64,000 nucleotides of DNA from Dipylidium caninum (lineage: Eukaryota; Platyhelminthes; Cestoda; Cyclophyllidea; Dipylidiidae), in contig QEYB01001053.1 in NCBI GenBank assembly GCA_017562135.1, forward strand, positions 434,001-498,000, written 5' to 3'. Position 1 is the stretch's first letter; each line of letters opens with the position of its first letter. A model generated the notes under the pieces. That model was given only the letters and a program-made list of their open reading frames with translations. It did no database searches and was not told the DNA's origin. Positions 12,023 to 24,800 of this stretch are shown here, one piece after another. The position numbers and the translations under genes were made by a program.

Positions 12023-12738
12023 CTCACTTTTCCACCTGACAAGCGCTGATTTTTGAATGTTGCGACGTGGATCGATAAGTTGAATTCTCGTTGTCGATCT
12101 CGTCTGCTCATTCGGTCAGCATTTTCTCCACTCGGACTCTGGTGAACCCGCGCCCGCGCCCGCGCTCGAGCCCGCTCTCCACCCATTCCACGTCTCGTCA
12201 GATTTTTCCCCACACGCCTCACTTTCCCTTTCCATTTTTGGTACAGAAAGGCGGCACTGAGATGTCCTCCAAGTAGCCTCACCCCGTTTCCAATAAAAAG
12301 CGCGTTTTTTCTTACCTCCTTTTCATGCGGTGATGTTTGAGCTTCCTCAACCCCTCTTCCCTTGGCGGTCATTTGGGCGTCTTCCTCCCCTCACCGGGAG
12401 GAGATCGTCAAAGTCGGGTCGCCCACATCGAGGCCACTTGCTCCTCCGTCTTGGCCAGGAAGGGAAGGGGGAGGTGGTGGTGGAGGAGGAGGGGGAGGCA
12501 GGGGCAAGGCAGAGGCAGCCACTCACAAACCGACATGATTTATTCGTAAGTAGTTGAACATTAGAAAATAAATTTGGAATCAAAAGAGTGGCCGCTTCGA
12601 GTGTCATGTCTCCAGTTCTGCGATCGCGCTTACCCATTGGTTACCGCCGTTGTTATCCGCGTTCTGTCAGAGGTCAGGTCGCAGAGGCTCGTTCCTCCGT
12701 CGTGCCTCGGCTCCCCTCCCTCCCTCTTACCCTTCCCC
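12023..12738. other. spacer or intron between the two unknown minus-strand frames
   Basis: It contains an Arg-Ala repeat-coding stretch near 12140-12175 on the minus strand and GGA-rich DNA near 12465-12520, neither convincing as an exon. If the two flanking frames belong to one transcript, this is its intron; if they are separate genes, it is intergenic. Confidence 0.35.
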
Positions 12739-14707
12739 TTATCTCCACGTCCTCTGGGGCGTTTGTAGACCCGTCTGCGCATTACTACGACGCTTCTGTA
12801 TGGACGAGAAGGTGTGCATCTGGTAATTGCTGGTGCGTGATATCTGACGCTTGGATTTTACCACTTTCTGGGCTGCAGGACCGCTCTCTCGCCCCGCTGG
12901 AGACGGACGGGCACCCTGACTCCTGTTACGCGGAGACTTTGTGGCTTTGTGTGGTTGCGGTGCTGGTGCTGCTGCTGGTAGTGGTGGTCGTGGACGTCTT
13001 TCCGCGTTTTCGTTGACATCTGGACACTTTGAAACTCGTTTTCTCACCAGTGCTGTCTTCACACGACGGGGTGATGCAAGGCGTGGCGGAGTCCGTGTTG
13101 GGATGGAGGAGGTATTCCTGACTCCCGCACGGTTTCTGCAGGCTTTTTGCTGATCGTCTCGTTGACTACACCGTCCAGTGTGATGGCAGTGTTTTCTACG
13201 TCGTCGTGATGTCCTTCGGGACAGTCGACGCGGGGGAAATTGTTGAAGGTGCAGTTCATCCAAATACCAGGCGAGGGGATCTGGACCCTCTTGAGACTTG
13301 TCACTAATTGTAGCGGTATCCCACAGATCAGATAAATTCCATATTACCTCTCCAACAGAAAGTTGCCTTCTCTGGCTCTGGGGGGGATGCGGGGCGCAGG
13401 AGATGCCCTCCGCGGTTTGATTTGCCTCGCAGAGACAATCTTCAAATTGCGTGCCCTTGGTATCCATGGCACAACCAGTCTGTGTTACCTTTGACAGCCG
13501 TAGCAGTTGCTCGCCTCCTGTCTCTCCCTCACAGGCGCGGATTGCAACATCTACCGTCTGCGGCCTGTCCTCAATCTTGGCGCCTTGGAAATGCCTGCAA
13601 TTGCAGCATGGCCTTGTAGTTTGCTGATAAGGGCATTTGCGGAGGCTAACGTAGGGCGAGTCGGGTGCTGTGTCCCTGACTGGTGGTGGCGAATGCTCCT
13701 CCATCCCAGCCTCCTCATCGCTTGAGTGATCACCGCACTGGACTCCCCTGGAAGAGAGAAGGGATTTGGGGTCTGGAAAGCCGATTTCACTGGCTCTGAC
13801 AGCCTCAAACGGCTGAAATTTGGACCTCTCATCGCCGGAGAGTGAGAGTGAGCATCGGGAGGACCTATCCTCGGCACTTGGCATCTCGGGACCTCTAACA
13901 CCTCGCTCGAACTCACTTATTGTAAAGATGCCTCGGGATTTGGTCACCTGGGGCCATAAAGCATTCTTCACTGAGGCCTCGTGTGAGTTTTTTGTGGAAA
14001 TGGAATGCGAGGATATCGCCCTCTTCCTTTCACCGAGGGCCCGAAATTGCGGGAAGTAGCCGGTCGACGATTTGGGGAGAGTGGAGTTTGTGGCTTCGCC
14101 ATTCTCAGGCTGTTGAACTACAGCCATCAGTTCCATCTTGGAGCAGTCGTGGCGTCGGTCAAACATGATTGACGAGGAGGGCGATACATTGAGGTGGAGG
14201 GCGGAACTGTAGGATCTCTTGAATTCCAACACCACTTCCTTGCCTTTGTTCGCCTCCGCGCTCTCGCCACCTCCGGGCTTGAGTTTTATCCTCTTATTGG
14301 CGATTTTCCCGCCTCGAGGGGTGGAATTACTGGCAGAAGTGTTGCGTGAGAGTTTGAGTTTGTGGGTGGGCGCTCCGCCACGCGTCCCCTCCGTCCGTCG
14401 ATGGTGGAAGGCGACGAGGGGATTCGCCTTCCGACCTGCCGACTGACACGTGGCTGGCCGTGCGGGGCTCGAGTCCCGGCAACACTTGTGCTTGAAGATG
14501 AGGGTTGGAGTCCTGTGCATCCCGTGGTGACATGAACTTCCGCTTACACACCTCGTAGCTGCGCAGACATTGCCCTATCCTCATATCACTCGACTGTCCC
14601 ACCGAAATCCACCTAGTCAGGACGGGGGCGGACGACGCAATCGACTCGCCAATCGATGCTAATTTAATTTCTGACTGCACGAGAGTGGCCATCGATCGAG
14701 TGAGCAT
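12739..14707 (-). CDS. unknown basic protein with SDLWDTATISD motif
   Basis: I do not recognise the product. The main open frame runs from 14520 to 12739 (593 codons). A second frame from an ATG at 14707 (126 codons, beginning MLTRSMATLVQSEIKL) overlaps it and may be the true 5' exon, spliced into the long frame somewhere between about 14560 and 14440; I could not fix that junction. Visible features are a Lys-rich N-terminal part (KIANKRIKLKPGGGES), serine-rich segments (RSSRCSLSLSGDERS), a cysteine cluster (RPCCNCRHFQG), the motif NLSDLWDTATISDKS about two thirds along, and a strongly basic C-terminus rich in RR and KS. The motif closely matches one in the neighbouring downstream frame, suggesting a tandem pair or two exons of one gene. 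Confidence 0.45.
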
Positions 14708-15822
14708 TCAAATTTTTCTCTCTCCCCTGTGAAAATTCTCTCCGCCAGAGGAGGACTCGGGACCGGGTTGGGATGAATTTGAGTGAGGCGGACTTGGAGG
14801 CGGCCGTCGACGAGGGCGAGTGGAGAATTTCTCGCATTAACAAGACTCGTGGAAACTCTGGCTGCTTCGTCTAGTCGTGGCCACCGACCAGGTTTTTGGC
14901 GGGCACACTTTTTCTCCTCATTCTACTCATAGTTGTGGTGCGATGGAAGGCAGCACGTGTCTCGCCTTGAAGGCCAAAGTATCTCCCAATTAACAGGACT
15001 GGCAGACAGTCCTGGCGCCCCTGGAAGACTGTCAGCGATGCAAAGCCACTCGTTCTCGAGGGTGTCTTCAAGGGAATCTCTTCCCGTCGGGTGGCAGAAT
15101 ATGTCATGCCCTCCCCTTCGGAGAAGCTCCTTCTTTTCTGGACACTTCAAATCACGACTTTCATGTCGATGTTTTTTCCATTGGAGAACACTTTACGACC
15201 GCTTCGCAAAGAACTGCAGGATTCGATCCGGCCGAGGCGAGGATGGAAACGGTGCGCGGAAGTCGAGTGCCCCCTCGACTGCATCTTTCCGACTTCGCCT
15301 CGGTGGGAGAGAACGGCACGTTGCCACTCTTTTCAGATGGCATATTATCTTGGCGGAGACTCGCCTTCGGAAAGCGCCCACGCACAAAAGCACCACGGCG
15401 GTGGATGTCTTGGAACCGATCAGGATCTGTTCGAGAAGACGAGGTGGAAGTTGCAATTTAACCGCTCATCCAGTCGGGATCTATTAGTCCTTTCCACTCT
15501 ACAATACGTGACGGCTTTCGGTCTGATGTACCCACCTCCAGTGGGAATTTCTACCGATTTTACCAGAAAAACGACTCTACCGACCCGATCGTCTACCAGT
15601 GGGAAAAAAAGATGTGCTTTTCCAATCCCAACCCCTAAATCCCGGCATAGATCAAGGCAAGGAAAGGGTATTTTAGCTACCCCCCTCCTTTCCCACCTAA
15701 ACTTTGTGTCCGGCAGGAAAACACAGGAGTGGAATAAAACACTTAGTCAAGAGAATGAAAACCGACAAGAAAAAAGGTGCGAAGGAGTAAGGGTAGATGC
15801 GGAAAAAAGGCGAGGGAAAGAT
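14708..15822. other. 3' flank of CACHD1 and upstream flank of the unknown gene
   Basis: Open frames exist on both strands (for example 15091-15927 plus), but they overlap each other and the CACHD1 terminal exon and have no recognisable domain. I treat them as chance frames in GC-rich DNA. Confidence 0.4.
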
Positions 15823-18800
15823 TTAAACAATGTTGTCCTCCGGCGGATCGCTCCAGCGAGTAGGCGCACTCGCAGGCGGCGTTGGCGTCGGTGGAGGCGG
15901 CGGTTTCGCGGCAGAGACAGACAATGACGTTGGAGGAGGAGGAGGTTGAACGAGCACCGGGAAACGCGCGAGAGCGCCACTTCCTTCCGTGTGCTGGTGT
16001 TGATATGCTGAACGACAGGAGTAGCAGTGGTGCATTTGATGCTGGTTCGGCTGTTGGTGATGAAGGTGGCGATAGTGCTGATACGCTTTTCGCCACGACG
16101 GCAGCAGTCGATTCCGTTGAACGGCATTGGGCATTGGCTTCTGCGAGTGTTGCAGACTATGGCCGCGCTGTAAAGGTTCGAAGAGAAGGCAATGCAGGTT
16201 GGATACGTCTTGTTGAAGATTTACAAGAAATATGACGTGATTTTGATTCTGAGAGCAGTTTTTTTCGTTTAGTTGTAAACTTGGAAGCGCTTAAGAATGT
16301 GTAAAGTTAACGAAATGGCGAAAACAAATGGAGGGTGAGGAAAAAATGGAAGAAGCGGAACTCGCCTTAGCGGAGAGGGGGAGTCGGTGCTCCAACTCCT
16401 CGGCGCACATGACCTCGTCCATGCCGGGCCCGAGGATGAGGGTGCCGATCCACGCACCGCCAGCGGTGACGCCGCACTCGCTGCCCACCGTGGAGACCGA
16501 CTCGAGCTCGCTTGGGGTGGAGCGGAGGTCTTTTCCGTCCTCTCCACGGCCGAGGACCTCGGTCGTCTCTGCTCCGTCGCCCGACTCGTCCGCCCCCGTC
16601 GGTCCTCGCACTACCGAATCTGCCAGCGACTGAAATTGTCAGAGGCGTAACTCATGGCCTGAACATCATCAGCAATTGTGTCGCCTTCCGATTCTTTACT
16701 CAGAACGATCTTTGAGACTACGAGGCCTGTAACCTCCGTCTCTCCACACAAGGTGACTTCTTCACTGGCCCGTGGATGCATACATCAAATTGGAATGAGG
16801 GCGCGTGATAAAGTGCAGTGAAGTGAAGATGGAGGACAGGGGCAGTGAAAGCGAGGCTTCCAACAGACTATTGCAGAGTGGTTCGAGCAACAATCCTTCC
16901 CCCGGAGCGCCCCCTTGTCGAGGTGTGACCCCGCCAAATGTCCGAGAGCAGCAAAGAGAGTTTCAAGACAACGTACGGAAGACTCGGCACAGCTGGAACT
17001 GGGTCGGTCGGTGCTGACGTAGCCGTGGTCGGTCGTGGTAGCGGCGGAGGAGGAGACGGTGGTGGCCTGGTCGTCCGCGGGACTGGAGGCGTCAGCCCCT
17101 CCGACAGCGTCAAGCGTGTTGCCAGCGGCGACGTCGTCGGTGACTCGGTAGGGACTGACCGCGGTGGGATCAGTGACAAACTCAGCCAGCGGAAGAGACT
17201 TTGGTTCCTCCGGCACCTGGGCCAACTCCTCGCTGGAGAATGCATTGCTCTTCACGAACACGCCCACACCCTCGATGATGATGGCCGCGGCGGAGGGGGC
17301 GAATGGCGCCGGTGGAAGGGAGCAGCAGTGCACCGGCCCGCGCTCCGACTCGGTGTCGGTGCCGCCGCCGCCTGCGCTGCCGCCGCCGCAGGCTGAAACG
17401 CTACGGTCGTCCGCTGTGCTGGCGGCCGACGAGGCGCTAGCAGCTTTTACGAGGAGGGCCACAGCCCCCGCTGTCGGCGGCGGCTTGTCCTTGTCTGTGC
17501 CACCTCCTGGCGACCGTTCGCAACAGCACACTTTTTCGCCCTGAAATACATCCTCTCCCAATGAGTAAACAGTTTGACCGGCTGTTTATTTCACTCAACA
17601 ACAAGAAAAAGAAACTCACTGAATGATTGCGAGTGCATGTGGATTGATTTGACATATCGTCTTCGTTTCCCTCACCTCCACCGCCGCCTGGAAGAAGCTC
17701 AACCTGGGCGCAATCCCCTCCGGTGGCCATCGTGGTCGTCACGGCGCTTTGTCGGCTTCGTGTGGCAGCCTGATGGTGTAGACAGTAGACGCCGAGGAGG
17801 AGGACAATGAAGACGGCCAGAACGGCTCCGGCAACCGGTCCCACCGGCGAGTTGGCCCACGTCATGAGGCCGGCGCCCGCGGTCACCCCCGCTTCGGTGC
17901 GTTGATCCCCGCTAAGGTAGTGTCGTGTCAACAGGTACGGCGAGGCGTAGAAGCCCTCATCGCCCCGATACTGCATCAGTTGCTGCTGCCGCTGCTGCTG
18001 TTGCTGATGATGATAATAATGGTAATAATAGTAGTAATGATAGAAGTGTGCTGCCGCAGTCGCCTGTGTCTCATCCTTCGGCAGATTTCGGTAGTGATAA
18101 TGGCCGCGTGGAGGCGCCATCGGTGCCCCGAGGGGGGGCATCTGTGGCAGAGGCGGCGGTGGTGGTGGCGGCAAGGGCGGTGGGAACAATGTCCACTTGT
18201 CCTCCGCGAAACCCACTGAAGGAGCTGTGGCCACACAAACAAATGGGAGAGGTATGCTTCGCCATGCCGAGATGCGGACAATTTCACGGGTGAGGAGGCG
18301 ACTCACGAAAGCCAGTGGCGCTGGCGGCGGCGGCGAGGCTGCTGTAAGGCGAGACGCCGCCTATAACGCCGCCGAAGCACACTCCCATGGGGGCGCAGAA
18401 TCCTCCGTGGGGCAGAGGTTTGGCGTCAGTGCCGAGGAGGCAGAACTCGCAGCCGATGCTGGCGGTGCATTCGCCGGCGAGGCGGTGGAGGGCGCCACAG
18501 TCGGTGGGACCGACGGCGGGCACGAGGGGGCCGCTGTCGGTGGGGAGAGAGGAGTCGCCTTTAGCGAGGGCGTCTCCTGCCGCGGTGGCGGTGCTCCGGG
18601 CGACGGGGGCTGGAGGCAGGAGGACGTTGAGCCACTCGTACAACGAGGCGACGGGCACTCGGATGGAAGGCGAGTTCGTGGGTTGACAGAGTGGCGGCGC
18701 GTCGGGCAATCTCGCCAACGCCTTCCACGAGGCTGCTGCAGCCGCTCGGGGCGTCGGCAGGAGAGGCATCTCCAGCTGTAGAGCAGATGAAATTGCGCAC

Positions 18801-21800
18801 TGAAAGTGATTAGGTGTGTGGAACGTGTAGAGCATGTTGAAGGGCGCGCTGTGTCTGCGGGGTGGGAGAGGCAAGAATGCCTCACATCCGCCCCGTCAAT
18901 GCCCCCTGAGCCTCTCCCCGCAGGGTCGATTTCCGCCTGAAGGTGAGGGGATTTCACCAAACTCTTGTCCGGCAGCGAGTCAGACCGCCGAGAACTCGGC
19001 TTTTTTGTCGCCACGGGCGAAGTTGTACGTGTTGAAGCACGGCGGATACTTCCAGCTGAGGAAGCAGAAAATGTTAAGCTCGGCTTGAAGGGGTAAAAAA
19101 TAATCGTCTCTGGACAAAGAGCAGTTTTAACTGAACCACAGCAAGGTTCTCACTGAGAAGGAGCTGTGGGCAACGAGGGAGGGGGGGGGAAGCGTGGCGC
19201 GGGGCTGAGGATTCAAGACAATCTCCAACCGGAGTGGACTATTCCACCCTGGCGCACCCACCGAGAGAGCTAGACAGACGGGGTGGTTGTCCAGGGGGCT
19301 GGAGGAAGACGCGGAGGCGTTGACGGCAGGCGGCCCGGCCACCACACCGAGGGGACACTGGCAGGGGCACTCGCACTCGAGGGGCTCTGGTCGGCCGCAG
19401 TTGAGGCATCGGCGGTCTTTGGTGGAGCAGGCGCAGAAAGCAGCTCGTGGACTGCATGTCGCGCCGGTGTCGGCGGCGGCGGTTGCCTCGGCGCCGCGTC
19501 TCGTCCGACTGCGCCTTGGCGAGGCCTCGGTCACCATGCCGAAGAAGAGGTTGGTCCCCGGCACGGGGGCAAACTGAAAGGTCCACAAGGAGGCCTTAAC
19601 AGAGCCGCCCTCGAGCAGCGCGACGAAGTGGAGGGCGTGAAAAACCTCGCGAAAGCCAACTGGTGCACCCGCCTTTAGATGCGCATAAATCGGACGGGTT
19701 TAGAAAGGGCACCGCCCGCCCCCTCGTGGCGGCCACGGAGGGGTCGGGCGAGGCGGCGGACGCACCTGGTAGCGCGTGCAATGGTCGCCGGGGGCGGAGT
19801 TGGCCACGACGCCGGCATACGAGGTGTTGTAGACGTAGTAGCGCTCGAGGACACGTTGCGAGTGGGAGACGCAGGCCGCCTTCCTCACGAACCGGCCATG
19901 GTTGAGCAGATCGGCCGCCACCAACGGCTCCCTGTCAACGTGCAACGCTGTCATCAGACTGTTAAGCGGGGTGGGAGAAGAGGGACGAGGCCGACGGCCC
20001 CTCGACTCGCCTATGACTGATGTGCCAACTCTCGAGGGGCCGCGTCACCCTCGTCAGCGCCTCTGCGTAGCCGGGGTGCGCCACGAGGTAGCCGCGGTCA
20101 GTCATGAGGAGGCATTTCGTCGAGGTCGTCGTTTGCCCTCCCGCCCCGGCGTCGTCGTCCACACCTGCCGCGGTCTCCGCTGCCGCCTCACGCCTCGTGG
20201 TCGAGGCCGCGTCGCCTTCGTCTTCCGCGGCTGCAGGCAAGTCCAGGCCGTCCAGGCTGTATCCGTGGAAGAAGTCCAAAACTATCACAGACCCGTTTCC
20301 AGTCTGACTGGGGAGCGGGAGACCGGAGGTGCGGTGCTTCTCCCCTCTCCCCCGTTTGCCCGTTGCCTTGTCCACCTCCTCGGACGTGGACGCGGATGCG
20401 GGGCGAAGACTGCAGTGAGTGGGCAGCCATTTGCCGAGGAGGTGGTTGAAGAGACGGTACGGCACGTCCATTGCCATGACTGCCTGCACCCGATCAACTC
20501 CGGGACTGTGGATACCACGGGGGCTGCGAAAGAGGCAAAATTCCCACCTTGAGAGGCCCAAAATGCCCTCTTCTACTCGCTCCAGGCGTCCAGAGGCGGG
20601 AACGCCCCTCACCTGGCGCGACTGTGAACTCACTCGCCCTCGAAGACGGCGGACGCGATGGTCACGATGTGTCCGGCACCGCCGTGGTCCAAGTAGGGCT
20701 CCGTGAAGACCAGACGTCCCGCGTTCTCCACCGCCCGGAGGTACCAGGGCCGCGTGGTCGCGTCGAAGCCCTGCGGCATCAGAGTGCCGGGGTACATGAG
20801 CATTACGCCCGTGTCCGTGGAGACATACCTGCTCGATGAGGATGGAGTTTGAGGGGGGAAGAAATTGTGGGTAGACGTGTGGAGGTCGAAATCTACTCCA
20901 CTGGGGGCAACTTCATCAGGCCGGAAACTATGAAACGGGCGTTCTTTTGTTGAGAGAAAAACGACAATAATCAAAATGCCAGTATTTAAGACTTCGAATG
21001 GTTTACCAACTCAAAACTTGCCAAATCATTGGCAGAAAGTCGTAGATGTTGATGGAATGTGGTAAATAAGGCGAGAAAAAAAAACAACGCCTTTTTTTCA
21101 GGCTTAAATCAAACGCCCGTTTCATAGTTTCCGGCGCAATATCGCCGATCCATCCCTTCCACTTGCTTGGTCCAGTGAAATGGCACGAGGGGAGATCACC
21201 TCCTTCCCCACTTTGAAGGGGGACGTAGGCGTCCACTCATGTCGGAGAGCGGTAGGTTGTGGGGCTGGCAAGCTGCAATCTCAACGTACCGGCGGATGAT
21301 GTACTTGCCGAAATGGCTGGCGCCTCCGGTGGCAGCACCGCGTTGACGCCAGAATTTGCCGATTCGCTCGACCACGGCGACAGCGGTGCGGGCGTCCGGC
21401 GCGGAGGCGGTGTTGGCAGAGCTGGCGGAGGCGGAGCCGGCGGAGGGCGAGACTCGGAGGCCCGGGTTGGAGATGAGAGCGGTCTGGTCGGTGAGGTAGG
21501 CGACGAGGTGACGCACCTCCTCCGCGCTCTCGCCACGCCCCTCCTCCGTGCCCGACAAGGAGGCGGACGAGGTGAGGTGCTCGAAGGGGCGTATGAAGGT
21601 GCGCGGCGGCAAGTACACCGTGGGGGAGTCTGAGAAGGTGGAAAATACCCTCGCTGCGTCGTTTGAGCCGAGTGGGCGACAGACTAGTCTCATGCTCACT
21701 CGCCGGACAGCAGAGTGGCCTTCGCAAGGCGTCTCCACCGCGGGAGTAGACGCCCTTCTCCGTCACACAATGCTAATCCAACCCCCCTTCCTTCCTCCCC

Positions 21801-24800
21801 CCGCCGCCACCGGCACCCATTTTTTGTCGAGGTCCTCGGCGGGATCGAAACGCTCAGGAGAGGGGGAGAAGAGAGGAGAGGAGAGAAGAAAATGCCTGAA
21901 CTCACGGAAGGTGGCCAGTTGGCGGAGGTAGAGACAGGCTTGGTCGCGTTTGAAGAGGTCCAGACGATGATACCACGAGTCGAATGGCGGAGCTGGGCGG
22001 GAGAAAGGGAAAGAGAAGTGAGCGCGGAGATGGCCGAGACTGGCTGTGGAGCAAGGATTCTGCTACCGCCGCCCGACTCGAGCGTCCATGCAATGGCGTA
22101 ATTGGCGACGGGCAGAACTTACTGAGTTCGGCCAGCTGACGAGGGGGCGGACCCCGCAGAGGCTGGGTGGAGCGCATCACCAGGACAAACTGGGTGTCCG
22201 GATCGGTTAGGCGACGCCAGCGATAGGCAACTTTGACCAGCGTCGTGCGCTCGGACGCGTTGGTGGGCGATTGGCCGGCGGGGAGTAGACGACCGACGCC
22301 CTCCGACCACACGCCTGTCGTCTCGATCCGCGCGAACGCCTCCGAGGTCTGTCAAGGCAGAGGCGAGAAGGCGGAAAGCGGTTGGGGCGGTGAGTTTCGA
22401 AGGTGGACACACACGCACCGCGGCGAGGAGGAGGCGGATCGCGTGCCACTTGGGATGATTTAAACGGGGCCAAAAGGTCAAAAGCCTCGTTGACACAGGA
22501 CGAAGAAGGGGGTTAGAACCAAAAGTTCTCGACTAATGGGATGAATGGAGGCTCACACAGACGCGACGGCTCCGCTCAAACGGTTCATGTGTTTTTTTTT
22601 ACGCGCCACTGGAGCAGGTTTCCACCGAAAAAATGTGGACCTAGGCGACAAAGGGGGGCTCTCGGAGGGAGGAAGACTGTGCAGAATGAAAATAGCGCTT
22701 CAGGCGATTGCTCACAGCGATGCTGGCCTTACTGCGTCTACCACCAGGCCGGAAACCCTGAAACGATGTTTTGTTCAACTGCGACTAACTTATTTTGTGT
22801 AATCATTCCCCTCTTCCTACTCCATTTTGCGTCGAAAAGCGATGGGGACAGCATTATTCTCGTAAGAGAAACATTGAGGGGGCACTGGGAAGGGAGGTGG
22901 TTGCACTAAGGAAAAAAGTGCTCGATACTGGCTGCACAAAAGCGTCCCGCCTCCAATTTGAGGGTGGTCGGGCAGCCTGGAGGAGGAGGAATTATGGGAC
23001 GACGACGACGACGACGATGACGAGGACGGTGGACTCCGATCCACATCGTAAATGATTGAGAAAAAAAGACGGACCAACACGAACTGACACGCAACCGAAA
23101 AGGGCGGAGAGAAGAAGAATACATCGCTCAAAGTAGTACTATAAAAGACCGTGAAACGTCTACGATCTCTAAAAAGTAAGGATTTTTTAAAAAAGAAGGG
23201 GCATAAATGATTTGGCAAATTGTTGGAAGAAAGTGGTAGATGTCAATGGAAGTTATTTCAAGTGTTTGCTAATTTCCGGCCAGATAGAAGGGTGTACTAT
23301 TTCTTCGGGGAGGCTTACCACCTCGACGAGGAGTTCCACGCTCCCATTGACCTCGCCGTGGAGAATGCGAGGAAGAACAAGACTCTCAAAGCCCGGCGTG
23401 CGCTCCAAGTGTCGAGCATCCACATGGAGGAGAGGTGGACGGAACGCAGATGAATGCTGGAAGGCGTCTTCAGTGGCGGTGGCGGGAGCTGGCGATGGTC
23501 CTCTCCGCGAGGAGGTGGAGGAGGACGACGACGATGAGGAGGCGGCGGCGGCGGAGGCGTAGGGCGCGGTGAGAAGGTCGCGCAATCCGCCCGGGTGGTA
23601 GACACTAATGCCCGAGGAGGCGTCAAGGAGGAAGACGAAGGCGGACGCAGGGCTTCCGCCGTAGTGGATAATTTGGTCTAAGAGGTCGGCCACGTTAAGG
23701 TCGACGCCCATCACTCCCAGAAAGGTGTCCTTTCGAGACGGAAAAAAGAAAAACATTTTGCCAAAACGCCATAAACGTCAGTCTCGACACCCAAGCCGCG
23801 TTGAAGCAGAGTCTATCGTCTTCCCTGTCACTTGCGTTTTAGACCACTTATTTCTCTCCTCATCTCTGTTCTGGCACATCTGGGAGTGACCAGTGTGCTT
23901 TTGGGACGACAGGAGACTTTGCAGTGGAGGCAAGTCGAGGAGTCGGCTCCCACCGGGGTCGAGAAAAGCGACTACGGCGGAGTTCAAGGAAAAATGAGAA
24001 AAGGGGAGAAGGTGCAGTTTACTGTGACGCCTAAACGTGTGCTGAATTCTGTTCGTGACATTTGTAGGAGCAGATAAACGGTGTGGATGGGTTGAGGAAA
24101 AAGAGGATGCGTTGGAGAACCGAGGCCACTGCGTCTACAGGCGACATAATCTTCGGATTGAGCCACAGAGAAGTTGGTAGAAGTGGTGCTTTTGAAGGAT
24201 ATAAATCACTTGAAAGCCCTTCAACGCCCGCCCCCCCCCCTCCCCGTTGAAGTGGGAACTCACACCATCGTAGAACGCCTGGCTGATGCTCATCACGAGT
24301 CCCTTGCCCTCCAAATCCTCGTAGGGGAGGGAGAAATACAGTTTCGAGGGGGTAGCATTGGTGGTTGAGCTGACATTGCGGGGAGAGTCGGAGTCAGGAG
24401 TCCTCGGGTCACTTCGCGTCAACCACACCTCGTAGAAGCGTCCGACGGTCTCGGCCAAGTCAGCGGTGCGATTGATAGCGTAGAAGTGGCCCGGTCGTAC
24501 GTCAGTGGGCCGAAATTTCTCCGGATCGGAGTGTGCGTTCCATCTGACGCAGGAAAAAAAGTGCCACATCATCATTATCCTCCACAAACTCGCGTTTTGA
24601 TTGTTCAAATTACTTCTAATCGGACGCATTAAAATAGAAGCAGCGCGTGCTACTTATTCAATTAAGTAGCATGCTTTATTAGATTAGTAGACGGAAGTGA
24701 GGAAATGGGATGTCAGAATCAACTTTAGGCCGTTGCAAAAGTTCGCAATTAGCCTAACCGCAAAAATTAACAAGGAAAGGGAGGGGATAATAAGTCCTGT

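Noticed and set aside
14933..15487. Open frame of 184 codons, plus strand
   Set aside because: Frames are open in several phases on both strands here, so openness is not evidence of coding.
15091..15927. Plus-strand open frame of 278 codons
   Set aside because: It overlaps the CACHD1 final exon on the other strand and has no recognisable domain or biased coding pattern; likely chance in GC-rich DNA.
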